From: Flintibacter faecis
Lineage (GTDB): Bacteria; Bacillota; Clostridia; Oscillospirales; Oscillospiraceae
Direction of reading: 5' to 3'
Length of the DNA stretch: 64,000 bases
Assembly (NCBI RefSeq): GCF_014287875.1
Contig: NZ_JACOPN010000006.1
Span: 124,001-188,000 of the forward strand
Part shown: in pieces, positions 27,985-38,900 of the stretch
Position numbering within the stretch: the stretch's first letter is position 1
Layout: the number at the start of each line of letters is the position of its first letter
Made by a program: the position numbers and the translations under genes
The notes under the pieces: generated by a model
Told to the model about the DNA's origin: nothing
The model's input: only the letters and a program-made list of their open reading frames with translations
Databases searched by the model: none

Positions 27985-29124
27985 ATGAGTAGTGAGCTTC
28001 GGAGAAAAAGCGTAAACGAGGTGGCAGTTACGCAGTACGATATCAGTGTTATTCCAAATGACTTTAATATTACAACTATTTTCAACTTGATTGATTCTGG
28101 CGCAGTTGAAATGCCTGTATTTCAGCGTAATTATATTTGGGACAAGAAGAGAGCATCTCGGTTTATTGAATCGCTCATCTTAGGACTCCCAGTTCCGCAG
28201 ATATTCCTTTATCAAAAAGAAAGAAATAAATTTTTAGTAATTGATGGTCAACAACGGCTTCTTTCCATCTACTATTACATTAAGCAAAGATTTCCACTTG
28301 TTGAAAAGCGTGCGGAATTAAGAAAAGTATTTGACCTAAATAATGGCATCCCTGACTCCATCTTGTTCAATGATATGTATTTTCAAGATTTCAAATTGCA
28401 ATTGTCCAAATCTGAAAACGGAGAAAAAAATCCTTTAGATGGATTGCGTTATAATACGCTTGGGCTATATAAATCAAATTTTGAATTTATGACAATACGA
28501 TGCATGGCTATTCGTCAAAATGAGCCTAAAGAAGATGATAGTTCTGTTTTCGAGATTTTTAGTCGTTTAAATACTGGTGGAGTAAATCTTAGCAATCAAG
28601 AAATTAGAGCTTGTCTGTATTATTCAGATTTCTTCAGAATACTAAACATTCTTAATCAGAATAGTATTTGGAGAAATATTTATGGTAAGCCAGAAGATGG
28701 GAAATTTAGGGATGTAGAAATTATATTACGTTTATTTGCGTTACTTTGTGATGGTGAAAATTATAGTGGCTCTATGAATGGTTTCATAAATCGCTTTGCA
28801 AAAAAGGCAATGAACTATTCAACAAGTGAAATAGAATATTTTGAAAATCTTTTTACTTCATTTTTAGAATCATGTTCAGAAATTTCCAGAGAAACTTTTG
28901 CCACTAAAAAGGGGGAGTTCAATGGTGCGTTATTTGACTCCGTCTTTGTTGCAACGGTAGATAGATACTACAAAGAAAAGTCGCTAGTTGGTGGAAAAAC
29001 CCAGCCTGATAAGATTAATGCGTTAAAGAAAGACGTGGAATTTGAAGAGGCAATTACACACAGTACTTCCCATACTAAAATGGTTAAAAAAAGACTGGAA
29101 AAAGCTCGTGAATACTTGCAATAA
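27985..29124 (+). CDS. DUF262 (GmrSD N-terminal-like) protein, candidate defence nuclease/sensor
   Basis: The 379-residue protein has the DUF262 ParB/sulfiredoxin-like fold with FQRNYIWD (46-53), the signature IDGQQR (86-91) and FEIFSRLNTGGVNLSNQEIR, then a helical C-terminal region. The DUF1524 His-Me nuclease domain that completes GmrSD type IV restriction enzymes is missing. GC content falls sharply here relative to the R-M genes, which points to separate acquisition. AAGGAGG precedes the start. It lies 27 bp before the HEPN gene, so the two form a pair. Confidence 0.8.
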   Translation: MSSELRRKSVNEVAVTQYDISVIPNDFNITTIFNLIDSGAVEMPVFQRNYIWDKKRASRFIESLILGLPVPQIFLYQKERNKFLVIDGQQRLLSIYYYIKQRFPLVEKRAELRKVFDLNNGIPDSILFNDMYFQDFKLQLSKSENGEKNPLDGLRYNTLGLYKSNFEFMTIRCMAIRQNEPKEDDSSVFEIFSRLNTGGVNLSNQEIRACLYYSDFFRILNILNQNSIWRNIYGKPEDGKFRDVEIILRLFALLCDGENYSGSMNGFINRFAKKAMNYSTSEIEYFENLFTSFLESCSEISRETFATKKGEFNGALFDSVFVATVDRYYKEKSLVGGKTQPDKINALKKDVEFEEAITHSTSHTKMVKKRLEKAREYLQ

Positions 29125-29151
29125 TACATGGTATAAAGCGAGGTTTATACT

Positions 29152-29670
29152 ATGTATAGTGCAAAGATAAAATCTTTATATGATGAGTATGGTGAATTAA
29201 TCGAATTTTGTAGATCAAATGGTCAGATCTCATTTGAGCTATATATCAATGATACCTACAAAAAAGCGTTGCTTCTTTCCGCGGCAAGCTACTTTGAGGC
29301 TGTAATTACGAGGGCTATCCATGACTTTGTAAATGGTAAACCACGTAATAATCCAGAAATTGTAGCGTTTGTTGACAACAAGGCGGTAAAGCGTCAGTAT
29401 CACACTTTTTTTAATTGGGATGGAAAGAACGCCAATCAGTTTTTTGGATTGTTCGGCGACACATTTAAGCGCAGGGCTAGAGAAGAGATTCAAACTAAAA
29501 GTCTTGATGACGCTGAAGTTGCTTTCCTGTCAATTGGCCAAGAACGAAATCGATTAGTGCATCAAAATTATATTGAGGCGCAGATCAACGATACATTTGA
29601 AGAAATTTACATTAAATACGAAAAAGCGTGTGATTTTGTCGAGTTAATAACTCAACTTCTGAGTGTGTAA
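29152..29670 (+). CDS. HEPN-domain protein (putative RNase)
   Basis: The 172-residue all-helical protein has the HEPN signature R-x4-H as RNRLVH (Arg132 to His137) within QERNRLVHQN, plus a conserved N-terminal helix ALLLSAASYFEAVI. It looks like the RiboL-PSP/MAE-type HEPN group. HEPN proteins are commonly metal-independent RNases that act as toxins or as effectors of antiphage systems. It is AT-rich like its partner and is the last gene of the element. What activates it and what it cuts are unknown. Confidence 0.75.
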   Translation: MYSAKIKSLYDEYGELIEFCRSNGQISFELYINDTYKKALLLSAASYFEAVITRAIHDFVNGKPRNNPEIVAFVDNKAVKRQYHTFFNWDGKNANQFFGLFGDTFKRRAREEIQTKSLDDAEVAFLSIGQERNRLVHQNYIEAQINDTFEEIYIKYEKACDFVELITQLLSV

Positions 29671-29689
29671 CATCTTGTCCAAAATTCAT

Positions 29690-29707
29690 GGCAACGCTAT
29701 GGCAACA
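29690..29707 (+). repeat. Candidate integrase arm-type site, right
   Basis: GGCAACGCTATGGCAACA is the partner of 18904-18921. It is followed by a hairpin TCAGATAG/CTATCTGA (29713-29734) with a T-run on the minus strand. Confidence 0.55.
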
Positions 29708-29807
29708 AAAAATCAGATAGCCTCTACTATCTGAATAATGAAAAGAATACCAATAATCTGAGCTAAATCCCATAAGCAAGTTCGTTTAGAATATGTCTGA
29801 CGGGAGC

Positions 29808-29819
29808 GAGTGGGAATAA
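29808..29819 (+). other. attR core (duplicated guaA terminal codons)
   Basis: GAGTGGGAATAA encodes Glu-Trp-Glu-stop, the universal GuaA C-terminus, but here it is detached from any guaA body. Confidence 0.65.
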
Positions 29820-29957
29820 GAACCACACCCCGGAAACCATTGAACCCCAAAGGCACCCCCGCAGAGGGGCATCAACCAAATACCGTTCATGAGCAGAGCG
29901 CAAGGCCACCGGATAATTTCCGGTGGCCTCGCTTTGCATTATATAGGCTGATGCCCC
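29820..29957. terminator. Spacer with hairpin downstream of the SLH gene
   Basis: No gene is seen. The 10-bp stem GGCCACCGGA / TCCGGTGGCC (29904-29928) lies 30 bp after the leftward SLH gene and may end its transcript, although the T-run is weak. Confidence 0.5.
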
Positions 29958-32900
29958 TTATTTGCCCTGATAGGCGCGATACAGGAAGGTCACGATCTGC
30001 GCTCTGGTGCAACCCGCGTTGGGGCTGAATGTCGTGCTGGTGGTTCCCTTGGTGATGTTCTCCTTAACCGCCCACAGTACCGCGTCGGCGTAGTAGGCGT
30101 CAGACTTCACATCGGCAAAGGGATTGGCTGTACCCGCTGCCGGGGACTTCTCGGAACGCCACAGGAACGCGACGATCTGGGCACGGGAGCAGGTCATGTT
30201 GGGGCTAAACGTGGTGTCGCTGGTGCCCTTGGTGATGCCATTCTCCACCGCCCACAGCACAGCGTCATAGTAGTAGCTGCCCACGGGGACGTCGGTAAAC
30301 GGCATGGCGCGGGTTTCGGGTTTGGGACTGCCAGCGGTGCGCCACAGGAAGGTCACGGCCTGCGCACGGGTGCAGATGCCGTCCGGGGAGAAATGGGTAT
30401 CATCGGTTCCCTTGGTAATGCCGTTTTCCACTGCCCAATCCACAGCGTCCTCATAATAGCTGCCGGTGGCTACATCCACAAACACGCCGGTCTGGGGGGT
30501 GCCGTTGGCTTTCATAAAGATGACCTCGATGGTATGGGTTCTGCGGACATTCTCAAAGGTGTAGGACTTCACCGCGCCGATGCTCTTGCCGTCGATCTTG
30601 ACATTGGCGACAGCATAGCCCTTATCCGGGGTGATGGCGAAGGTCTGATCTCTGCCCTTGCGGACGCTGACATCGCCGGAGGGAGAAATGGAGCCGTCAG
30701 TTCCGGCGGTTGCCTTGATGGTGTAGTAGCTGTAGCCGCTGCCGCCACCGCCTTGATTGCCGCCTGTGCCGCTATTGCGCAGAATCGTCAGCGTGTAAGT
30801 TTTAGCACCGATTCCCACGACAATGTCGGTTGTGCCGCTGTTGGGGATGGCAACGGTTGCGCTGCCGCCGGTGGAGAGAGCCTGTCCGTTGATGCTCACG
30901 GGCTCGCCATTTCCAGACACCGCTGTGACTAGCGTAGATGTTGCTCCGCTATCATTTTGCAGCGTATAGGTATAGTTCGTTCCGTTGGCGGTAAAATCGC
31001 CGAGCCCCACTGCCAGACCTTCAAAGGTCAGAAGGTCATTACCGGGCACTGCGGCTCGCACCACTACGCGGGTGCCAAGCCGGGAGAAGGTGACGGTTTC
31101 CGCCCGGAAGGTTTCCCCGGAGATGGCACCGCCAATACCGGTCTTTTTCGTTTCCAGAACGGTCCCGGCAGCATCCAGCAGCGTGGCCACCAGTTCTGCG
31201 CTATTCTGAGACTGCAGGCAGTTGTTGCGCAGGGTAATGGCGGCGGTGCTGCGACCGTTGCCGTCGTTCCCCTGTGTCACATCCATCGTCAGCTTCTCTC
31301 CGGTGCGGGCCAGTGCGCCGGTCATATGGACGCTGGCCTCGCTGTCACTGCCGTCATACTCCGGCAGGCGCTGATTGCTTCCCGTTCCACCGATCTTGCC
31401 TTCCGCCCACGCCTCGGCGTACAGATAGGTACCCACATTGGAGATCTCGGTTTTGCCAATGGAGTTCATATACTTGCCCAGATCATAGGTCAGGTCCAGT
31501 GTAAAGGTTCCCTGATCGATGCGGGCGAGGGCGCTGTTTTCGGAAATGGTGATTTCATTATCGCGAACCGATACGCCGTTTGTGGCGCAGGCTACCTCTG
31601 CATGTTTGGTATGCAGATCATCCGCATAGAACGCAATCTTCACCTTGCGGTTCTTTCCGTCGGCCAGCGTGGCGGCAGAGGAATTATAGAGGGTCATGCG
31701 CACCGTGCGCTTGCCGGCACTCTCCGCAATCACTTCCATTTGCGAGATGCCAATGTCGGGATAATCCAGATACACTGTGCCTGTTTCGTTGATGCCGGCG
31801 TCGGCGGTGATGGTATAGCTCGGGTCGGTCACGCGGTCCTTCACATGGTGCCAGACGGTAAGGGTGGTGCTTTCATTGGGCAGCAGTTTTTCCGTAAGGG
31901 TGGCGGTTTCCCCGCCGCCAAGGCTGACCGTTAGGCTTGTCACATCGTTCAGCCCGGTGTTGCGGATGGTAAAGCGAATGGGTGTCAGGCTGTTCAGCGC
32001 CAGCGTTGCATAATCTACACCGATCTGTTCCACTGCAACCGCATCAGTGATAAAATCAGAGGTAGCGGTATAGAGGATCGTTTTCTCACCCGGAACGGTC
32101 ACGTTGCCGATTACCTGCGGGTTTTCATCGTCATAGAAGTTGGCCTGAATGGCGGCCTGCACCTGATTGGGGCCGCTGACATAGGCATCAAAGTGGTCAG
32201 CCAGCGTACGCTTCGGCAGCTCTGCCAGTTCCAATGGTGCGGAGAGCGTGTAGGTATTTTCGGCATAGCGCAGCTTGGCCGCCTTCAAAATGCCGTGATC
32301 TACCGCGCCCTTGTCGTCATTGACAGTCTCATTCCAGACGATGGTAAGGTCATTGATGCTGCGATGATCCCCGCTGAGGGAAGCGAAGCGGAAGTCTCCG
32401 CCCACGACAGCGTTGCCGCTGCTGGTCAGGGCAGACAGAGAGCCGGGGAAACTGTTGGACATGGTGCCGCTGCCGTCCACAGCCAACAGCTGGATATCGC
32501 TGCTGCCGTCTCGGACACTATGCCAACCGATGACAAATCGGTCATCCCCGATGCCAAAGTTGGCTGCAACGACCTGGGGGTTTTCATCAAGATTGCTGTC
32601 ACAGGTCGCCAGCATGGCTGTACCGGGCGTTCCGTCAGCAGCCACGGTACAATAGGCGATCTCGTAGGCGGAGGTATCTCCGGTTCCGCTGCGGTCCAGC
32701 GAGTAAACCGCCATAGCGGTTCCGTCGGGCAGCATGGCCGCCTGCAACGCCTTCACGCTGCCGGTAGCACCGTTATAAAGCATTTTGGCATCGCTCCAGC
32801 GGCCGTTACTGCTGTCATAGCAACTGTACATGATGCAATCTCTGGTCGTGAAGTTCAGCAGGTTGTTGCTGCCTGAAGCGCTCACGGGATCGGGGGTGTA

Positions 32901-35900
32901 GACGCTGCGCCAGAACACGATGGCCTTGTCGTCGCCGCCCACTGCCGTGGCCGGGGCCAGATCCGGCGTGCCGTCCTTGGTTAGGCGGGTGGAAGTCCAG
33001 TTTGTGCCATTATAGACGGACACTACGATCTCCGTGCTGTTCATCAGCAGGTTTTGCTCTTCCAAGGTCACGGCATTACCGGCATTTTTACCCGGTAGCT
33101 CGGTGCCCATGCGAACCCAAGCCGCCGCCGCGAAGCTTTCAGTGCCGGACAGAGAAACGCTTGTGTCGCCGTAGCCGGGGAACTCTGTGAGATTGTCAAT
33201 TTGGCTGGAGGGAGTATAGACGCCGTCATTGAGGGTGGAGAAATGTGCCCGGCTGTCGTAAATATTGCTGCTGTTGCCGTCGTTGATGTAGGCCAATATC
33301 TTCCCGTCATCGCTGAGCTGTGGATAGGATGTGGGGTTGGCATTGGTCTGGATGCTTTCCAGCCCACTGGGGGAGTTCAGAGAGAACAGCATCATCCGCT
33401 GCTGGGGCTGGCCCCAGGTACGGGCATATTGCTCCAGATAGTCCCGGCTTTGGAGCGTTGCACTGGCAGAAGCCACCTGCATTCCGCTCTGGGCTGCCGC
33501 CATCTGCAGCGAGGCAAGGCTCAGCCCACTGGTGGCGCTATTCCAGTAGTCATCGATTGTTTTCCAGTTATTAAAAGTCCTGGTGGCTCCAAGGGTTCCG
33601 GAGGCGATCACCGCCTCGTAGGAGATAAACAGGAAGGTGGCCACAAATTTGATTCCCACTTCGCTTTGGATCCCCAGGGCCTGACCGTTGATCTGGCGCT
33701 TTGACTTGTCGGCAAGATAGGTGCGGGAGAGGAACTTATTCTGACTGTCCACATCCAAATTGCCGAATAGGCCGATCTTCAGCGCCACGACCGAATAGTC
33801 AAAGCCAATGCCGCCAAACGCGTGGACATAGGCGTTGATACGCAGCGTGGTCAAAAAGTCATTCACTGCCGTGGCCGTGGGATCGCTCCAGGCAAGCTCT
33901 GTGCCCTGTCCCTGCTGGCCGTAGCGCACTGCGGTACGGAAATCCAGCTGAATGGCACCACCCAGCTCAAAGGTTGCTGTCAATGGCACGGGGCCAGCCA
34001 TGGCGTTCACGCTGAAGGTGAAGCCCACGCCAACGCCGGCGGTAAAGCCGCCGCCTACGGTGAAAACCTCCCACTCCTTTTTTTCGGCGTTATAGCGGAT
34101 TTCCGCTTCGTAAAAGCCCTCCAACTGCAAGTTGAGATCCGTGCTGGTGACATTGTCGGCCAAGGAGTTGGCTTTGTATTCCCCCTTGGGATCATAGGTG
34201 CCCTGGGCCATCTGGCTCAGATCCCCGGTACCGGGCACGCCCACCTCCAGGTTCTGCGTCAGCACATTCGCACCCAACGCCACGCCGTCCTCGGAATAGT
34301 CCATGTCCTCCATCTCCAGCGTATTGTACCCGGCCCAAATCATGGCACGGAACACGGAGGGATCTTCGCTGGGGGTGATGATCATTTTGAACACGGAACT
34401 GTCCACCGGACCGCTCAGATCATCCAGCCGTCCGGTCAGCACCTTGAGAATGCTGCTATCGCCCACTCCGCCAAAGTCGACTTGATTCACTCCACTGGAG
34501 GAGCTCATCGTCGCCAGAATACCGGTGACGCGCTCATCCTCTGTCACCTTGGGCACTCGGGTCAGATCAACGACCCGGAAGGGCATTATTTTCTCCTGCA
34601 GCAGGCTGCCGTTCAGGCTCAGCTGCGTTTTCATACCCACATCCTTGCCGTCGGCGATCCATCCAGAGGTGGTCATGGTGGCCTCGGTGAGGGTCAGATC
34701 GTTTTCCGCCACAGGGATGGATGAGAAGGGATACTGCTTGGTACTGCTGCTCTGGGCGGCAGGAAGAACGCCGTATTCGTCCGCCAGCTTGAGACTGTAA
34801 TTCTTCGCGTTGGCAATATCCTCGCCCCAGAGGAACATGGTGGTGTGCAGGGTTGCTGTTTTAAAGCTGCTGTTAGGGCCGATCTTCCCGGTCGAGCTGC
34901 GGACATCCACCTTCTGACCGTTGGCAAGACCGTAATCAACGCTTTGCGCCACAATGAAGGGTTTGTTTTTCTCCTCCGCCGGCACGCCCTCCAGAGAGAC
35001 AATGCCCTCTGCGGTGCGCATTACATCGTCCACGCCCAGCTTGCCGTTGACGGTCAGCAGCAGTGGACAGTAATTGTCGCCGTCAATTTCGCTGATTTCC
35101 AGAATGTACTCCAGCTGATCCAGAGCGGAAAGCGCCGTGGTGCTGCTCTCGCCCTTTTCGGCCGACCAGAACTGGGTGGAATCCAGATAGACGGTTATAG
35201 TTCCCGCCGCATCCGTGGTATAGGTGTCGCCGGTGATGCCGCTGACAAGTGCTCCTGCCTTGGAGCCCAGCAGAGCTGTCTCGCAGTAGCCTCCGTTTTT
35301 ATAAACGCCGCCGCGAACGGTCACCGTCTTGTTCGCCAGCGGATCGCCGCCCGGTGTGATGAGCGTCACAGATGCCCGGGCGACTTGCCGAAGGGTGAAG
35401 GTATTCAAGGGATAAAGCTGCAGTTTTGTGGCATCCCGCTCGCCGGAACGCAGATTTTCTTTATAGATGGTGCCCAGATAAATATCCTTGTCGGTGCCGG
35501 ACCGCAGAGACACCTCACTGGCGATTCCGTTGGGTTCGTAAAGCGCCAGCACGCCATCACGGTTGGTCGTGACTGTTTTGGGCGCACCTGTGCCGTCGGT
35601 GTATTGCAGCGTAGTTTCCGCTGCAGGCGTCAGCTGGAAGAGATAGAACTTATTTTGCAGCGTCTCCGCTGTCACCTGTACGGAGGCGCTCATGCCCGTG
35701 GCGGCATGGATAGCCGTGACGGTTGCGGTGCCGTTGGCCCGGCCGGACAGCGCCATTTTGGTTTCGGGAAGGTAGGAAGCAAAGGAGAAGTTTCTGATGT
35801 CCTCATACAGTCCGCCCTGCTTGTAGTTGACGGAAATGGCATTGTTGTTGCTGGAGACCCACTTGATGCCGTCTTTAAAGGAGTTCCAACCGTACTCGTT

Positions 35901-38900
35901 ATAGTTGATGCCGATGTACTCGATCAGCCCCAGCTCCTGGCGCAGCTGCAAAATTTTAGCTGTATCGGTGGGCAGGGTGCCGCTGACCTTGGAGGTATTG
36001 TCCATGGTCAGCGCAGAAATCGGGTTTCCTTCGTCGTCCTGCACCTTCAGTGCGTCGGCATCGTAGACATACAGGGGGAAGGAGTCGGTGCTGGGAGATT
36101 CCTCACCAGGGTTCTCCACGCTCAAAACCACTTGATAGGTGTCCTTTAGATTGCCGGCTTTCACACTCTGTAATGGCAGGGAGAAACTTCCGGAGGGACC
36201 GGATAGGCGCTCACGGGCCACCTCTTGGGTGGTGTTGTCCTCTGTGACCCGGGTAATGGTCAGCGTGGGCTGCGGAGAGGCACCGGCAGTGGCGTTTTCC
36301 ACCGACCAGTCGATATTGACGGCGCCGTCGGTATCCTTGAGGTAAATGCTCTGGGGCGGTGTCAGCTTGGCTGCGGCAGGCGGTGCCTGCACGATGATCC
36401 AGGCAAGTGCTGACAGGCGGACGTCCTCACCCCCGGCGTTGGGGTGCGGCATGGAGACCAATACCGTGTAGGCAGGGGTATTGCCGTTGGAGAGCTTGGA
36501 GAGCACATTCTCCTCGATCCGCACGCTGTTTTTATCCTTGCCGACGGTATAAGTCGCAACGGGCTGGCTGGCGCTCAGTTCCGCCTCATTCGTGTAGTTG
36601 CCCTCATACAGGTCAATCCTGTAATGGAACTCTTTGTTCGGTGCCATCAGCGCGGCGTTGGAGCTCCACAGCACGGTGGCGGGTTGATTTAACCGCGTCA
36701 CGATGGACGCGTTGCCGGGAATCACCAGTGCCAGGGAATCGCCTGCCGTCACGGTATAGGGCTTTGACTCGCCCTTCACATCATCGGCAGTGTCCTCAGT
36801 CCCGTTGTCCGCCGTAAAGGTAAAGGTGACGGATCCCACCTTGGCTCCTGTGGTGGCAACAAGGCCGGTATTCTCGTTGATGGTGGCAATGAGCGGGTCA
36901 CTGCTGCTCCATTTACCGGTGGTGTAGCTGGCCGTCTCACCGTTTTTCCCCAAAACCTTGGCCTGAAGCGTGGGGCGGACGGTTGTGGCGAGGGAAATCG
37001 TATAGTCGGCGTCATTCGCTTCCGGGACGACGTTCACCGTGCTCACGGAAACTTTCCTTTGCACCGTGAACTGCCGGGTCAGGGGAAGAACATTCACCCA
37101 GTCAGGATCGTCTTTCGTGCCCTCGTTGGCCTGCAGCGTCACCGTATAGGTGCGGTTGGAAGCAGAGGGTGCGATTTCGTAGTCGCTAACGATGAAACCT
37201 CCGCTCTTTGTATCCAGATAGACCTGCAGATAGGCTGGTGCTTCAACCGTGGAGTTGTCCCTCAGTTCGAGGCGGAAGGGGGCTTCCTTCGGCTCTGTTT
37301 CATCCGGGGTGTGATAATTGCTGTATACGGTCATGTAGGCCTCCGCCATGTTGGCGTTCATCGTGAACGATGCCTTGCCGTTGGCGTAGTCGGCGGTCAG
37401 TGCGGTGGGAGCGTTGCGCATCAAGACGCTCTTCAGCGCAACGTCGGCAATCGGCTTGCTTGGATAGTGTGCGGTATTCAGCTCATGGCCGAAAACATCT
37501 TCCACACCGGTCATACCATTGACGGTGACCGTGGTGGCATCCGCATCCTGCACCGGGTACCAGAGCATTGCCGTGACGCCGTAGTCGTTCATGGAAAGTT
37601 CAGCGGCGGTATACTCTTCGCCATTGATGGTCACGCGGGCGTTTCTAAGATCCACGAACTCGTTAAAGGTAACTGTGATGGGCACGTGCTGTCCGCTGGC
37701 ATAGGTTCCCTCCGGGGCCGTGACGCTTTGAATGGTGGGCTTGTCCGTGTCCACCAGCTTGGCGTGGACGCCGCTGGTCTTGGCGGTGGTGGTGGAATTA
37801 TGGATATTATTATTTACATTCTTCAGATACAGTTCGAAGGGCAGATAGTACTTCTCATCCACTCTGTTTTTCGTGGTAGACTGCAGGGAGATGCTGACCG
37901 TACTGCCCTTTTTAATCGTACAGTCCTCCGTTTTCTTTCCATCGACGATGGGCGTCAGAGGTGTTTCATCGAGCTTGTACTCCGTCAGACAGAACGGGGC
38001 ATAGGGTCTCGGGTTTTTAGAATTATAATAGCCATACGGCGCAGGGCCATTATAGGCAGCTATGTCTCCGCTCCAGCTAAACTCGATGCTGGCGTCGATT
38101 TGGTATGGCTGATAAAATTGGGAGGAGCCGCTGGGAAGCACCAAGTTGCGGGCACCCTCCAAAATTCCGATGGTATTGCTTAGCGCAACAAAGTCCGAAT
38201 TGTTGGCACTGCCGCCAGTGTAACTTTCTGTCAGCAAAGGAATAAACAAATCATCATATAATACGGTTGTATTTTTGACTTCTTCAACATAGCTCGGCGC
38301 GGTCATTGATCTTTTTATTGTGGGGACGGGAACCGTCTTTATTAGCTTGAGCTGACAGTGGTCGGCATAACTGTCACCGTCATAGAACACCAGATTTTCC
38401 GCATCGTAAAGTTCAATCATCCCCAGCAGGTCGCCATAGGAATAAGAATCCTTGCGCCAGTCTGGGTTCCCTCCTTTGGTTTTAACCTCGACAGTGATTT
38501 TCTGATTACTTAAACTGAAAGTCGAGCCTACGTCATAGGTCAGCTTGTAGGACCCGTCGCTTTGCTCGACGACCTCACTCGTCTCGCCTATCGAGACCTC
38601 CACACCGGTGATATACTCGCTGAGCTGGCCTTTTTGAATGCGGTAGGAAAAGCCGACCGGTTTTCCGCCGTATACAGTAAAAGCCCCGGAGCTCCATTTG
38701 TTGTTTGCGAGATCCTCCAGCGTTTGGCTCATCATGCCGCGCATATCCACCGTCTCAACGCCCTCAGGCTTTGTGGCAGAGGCGGAATACTGCAAGCTGA
38801 TGCCCTGCAGCTCCAGCTGCTCCATCAGGCTATTGAGATTCTCCAGAGCTTCCCCGGTAAACTCCCTGCCGGAGAAATAGGTGTCCTTGATCCGCTGCAG

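Larger units (their letters stand above)
18833..29819 (+). mobile_element. Integrative mobilizable element inserted in the 3' end of guaA
   Basis: The left border is the end of guaA (GAGTGGGAGTGA, 18833-18844). The right border is a second copy of those codons (GAGTGGGAATAA, 29808-29819; Glu-Trp-Glu-stop). Between them lie an XRE regulator, xis, tyrosine integrase, MobC-like protein, RepA-like ATPase, MobV relaxase and a defence cargo, but no type IV secretion genes, so it would need a helper to transfer. About 11 kb. The 3' end of guaA is a known insertion site for genomic islands. Confidence 0.8.

Noticed and set aside
27507..29670. A larger known multi-gene defence system (for example BREX or DISARM) spanning vsr to HEPN
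   Set aside because: None of the signature genes (BrxC, PglX, PglZ, DrmA/B) are present. Vsr belongs with the C5 R-M system, and the DUF262-HEPN pair stands apart in base composition.
30393..38183. Several long plus-strand open frames opposite the giant SLH gene
   Set aside because: All are shadows of the SLH gene; low-complexity composition and no start signals.
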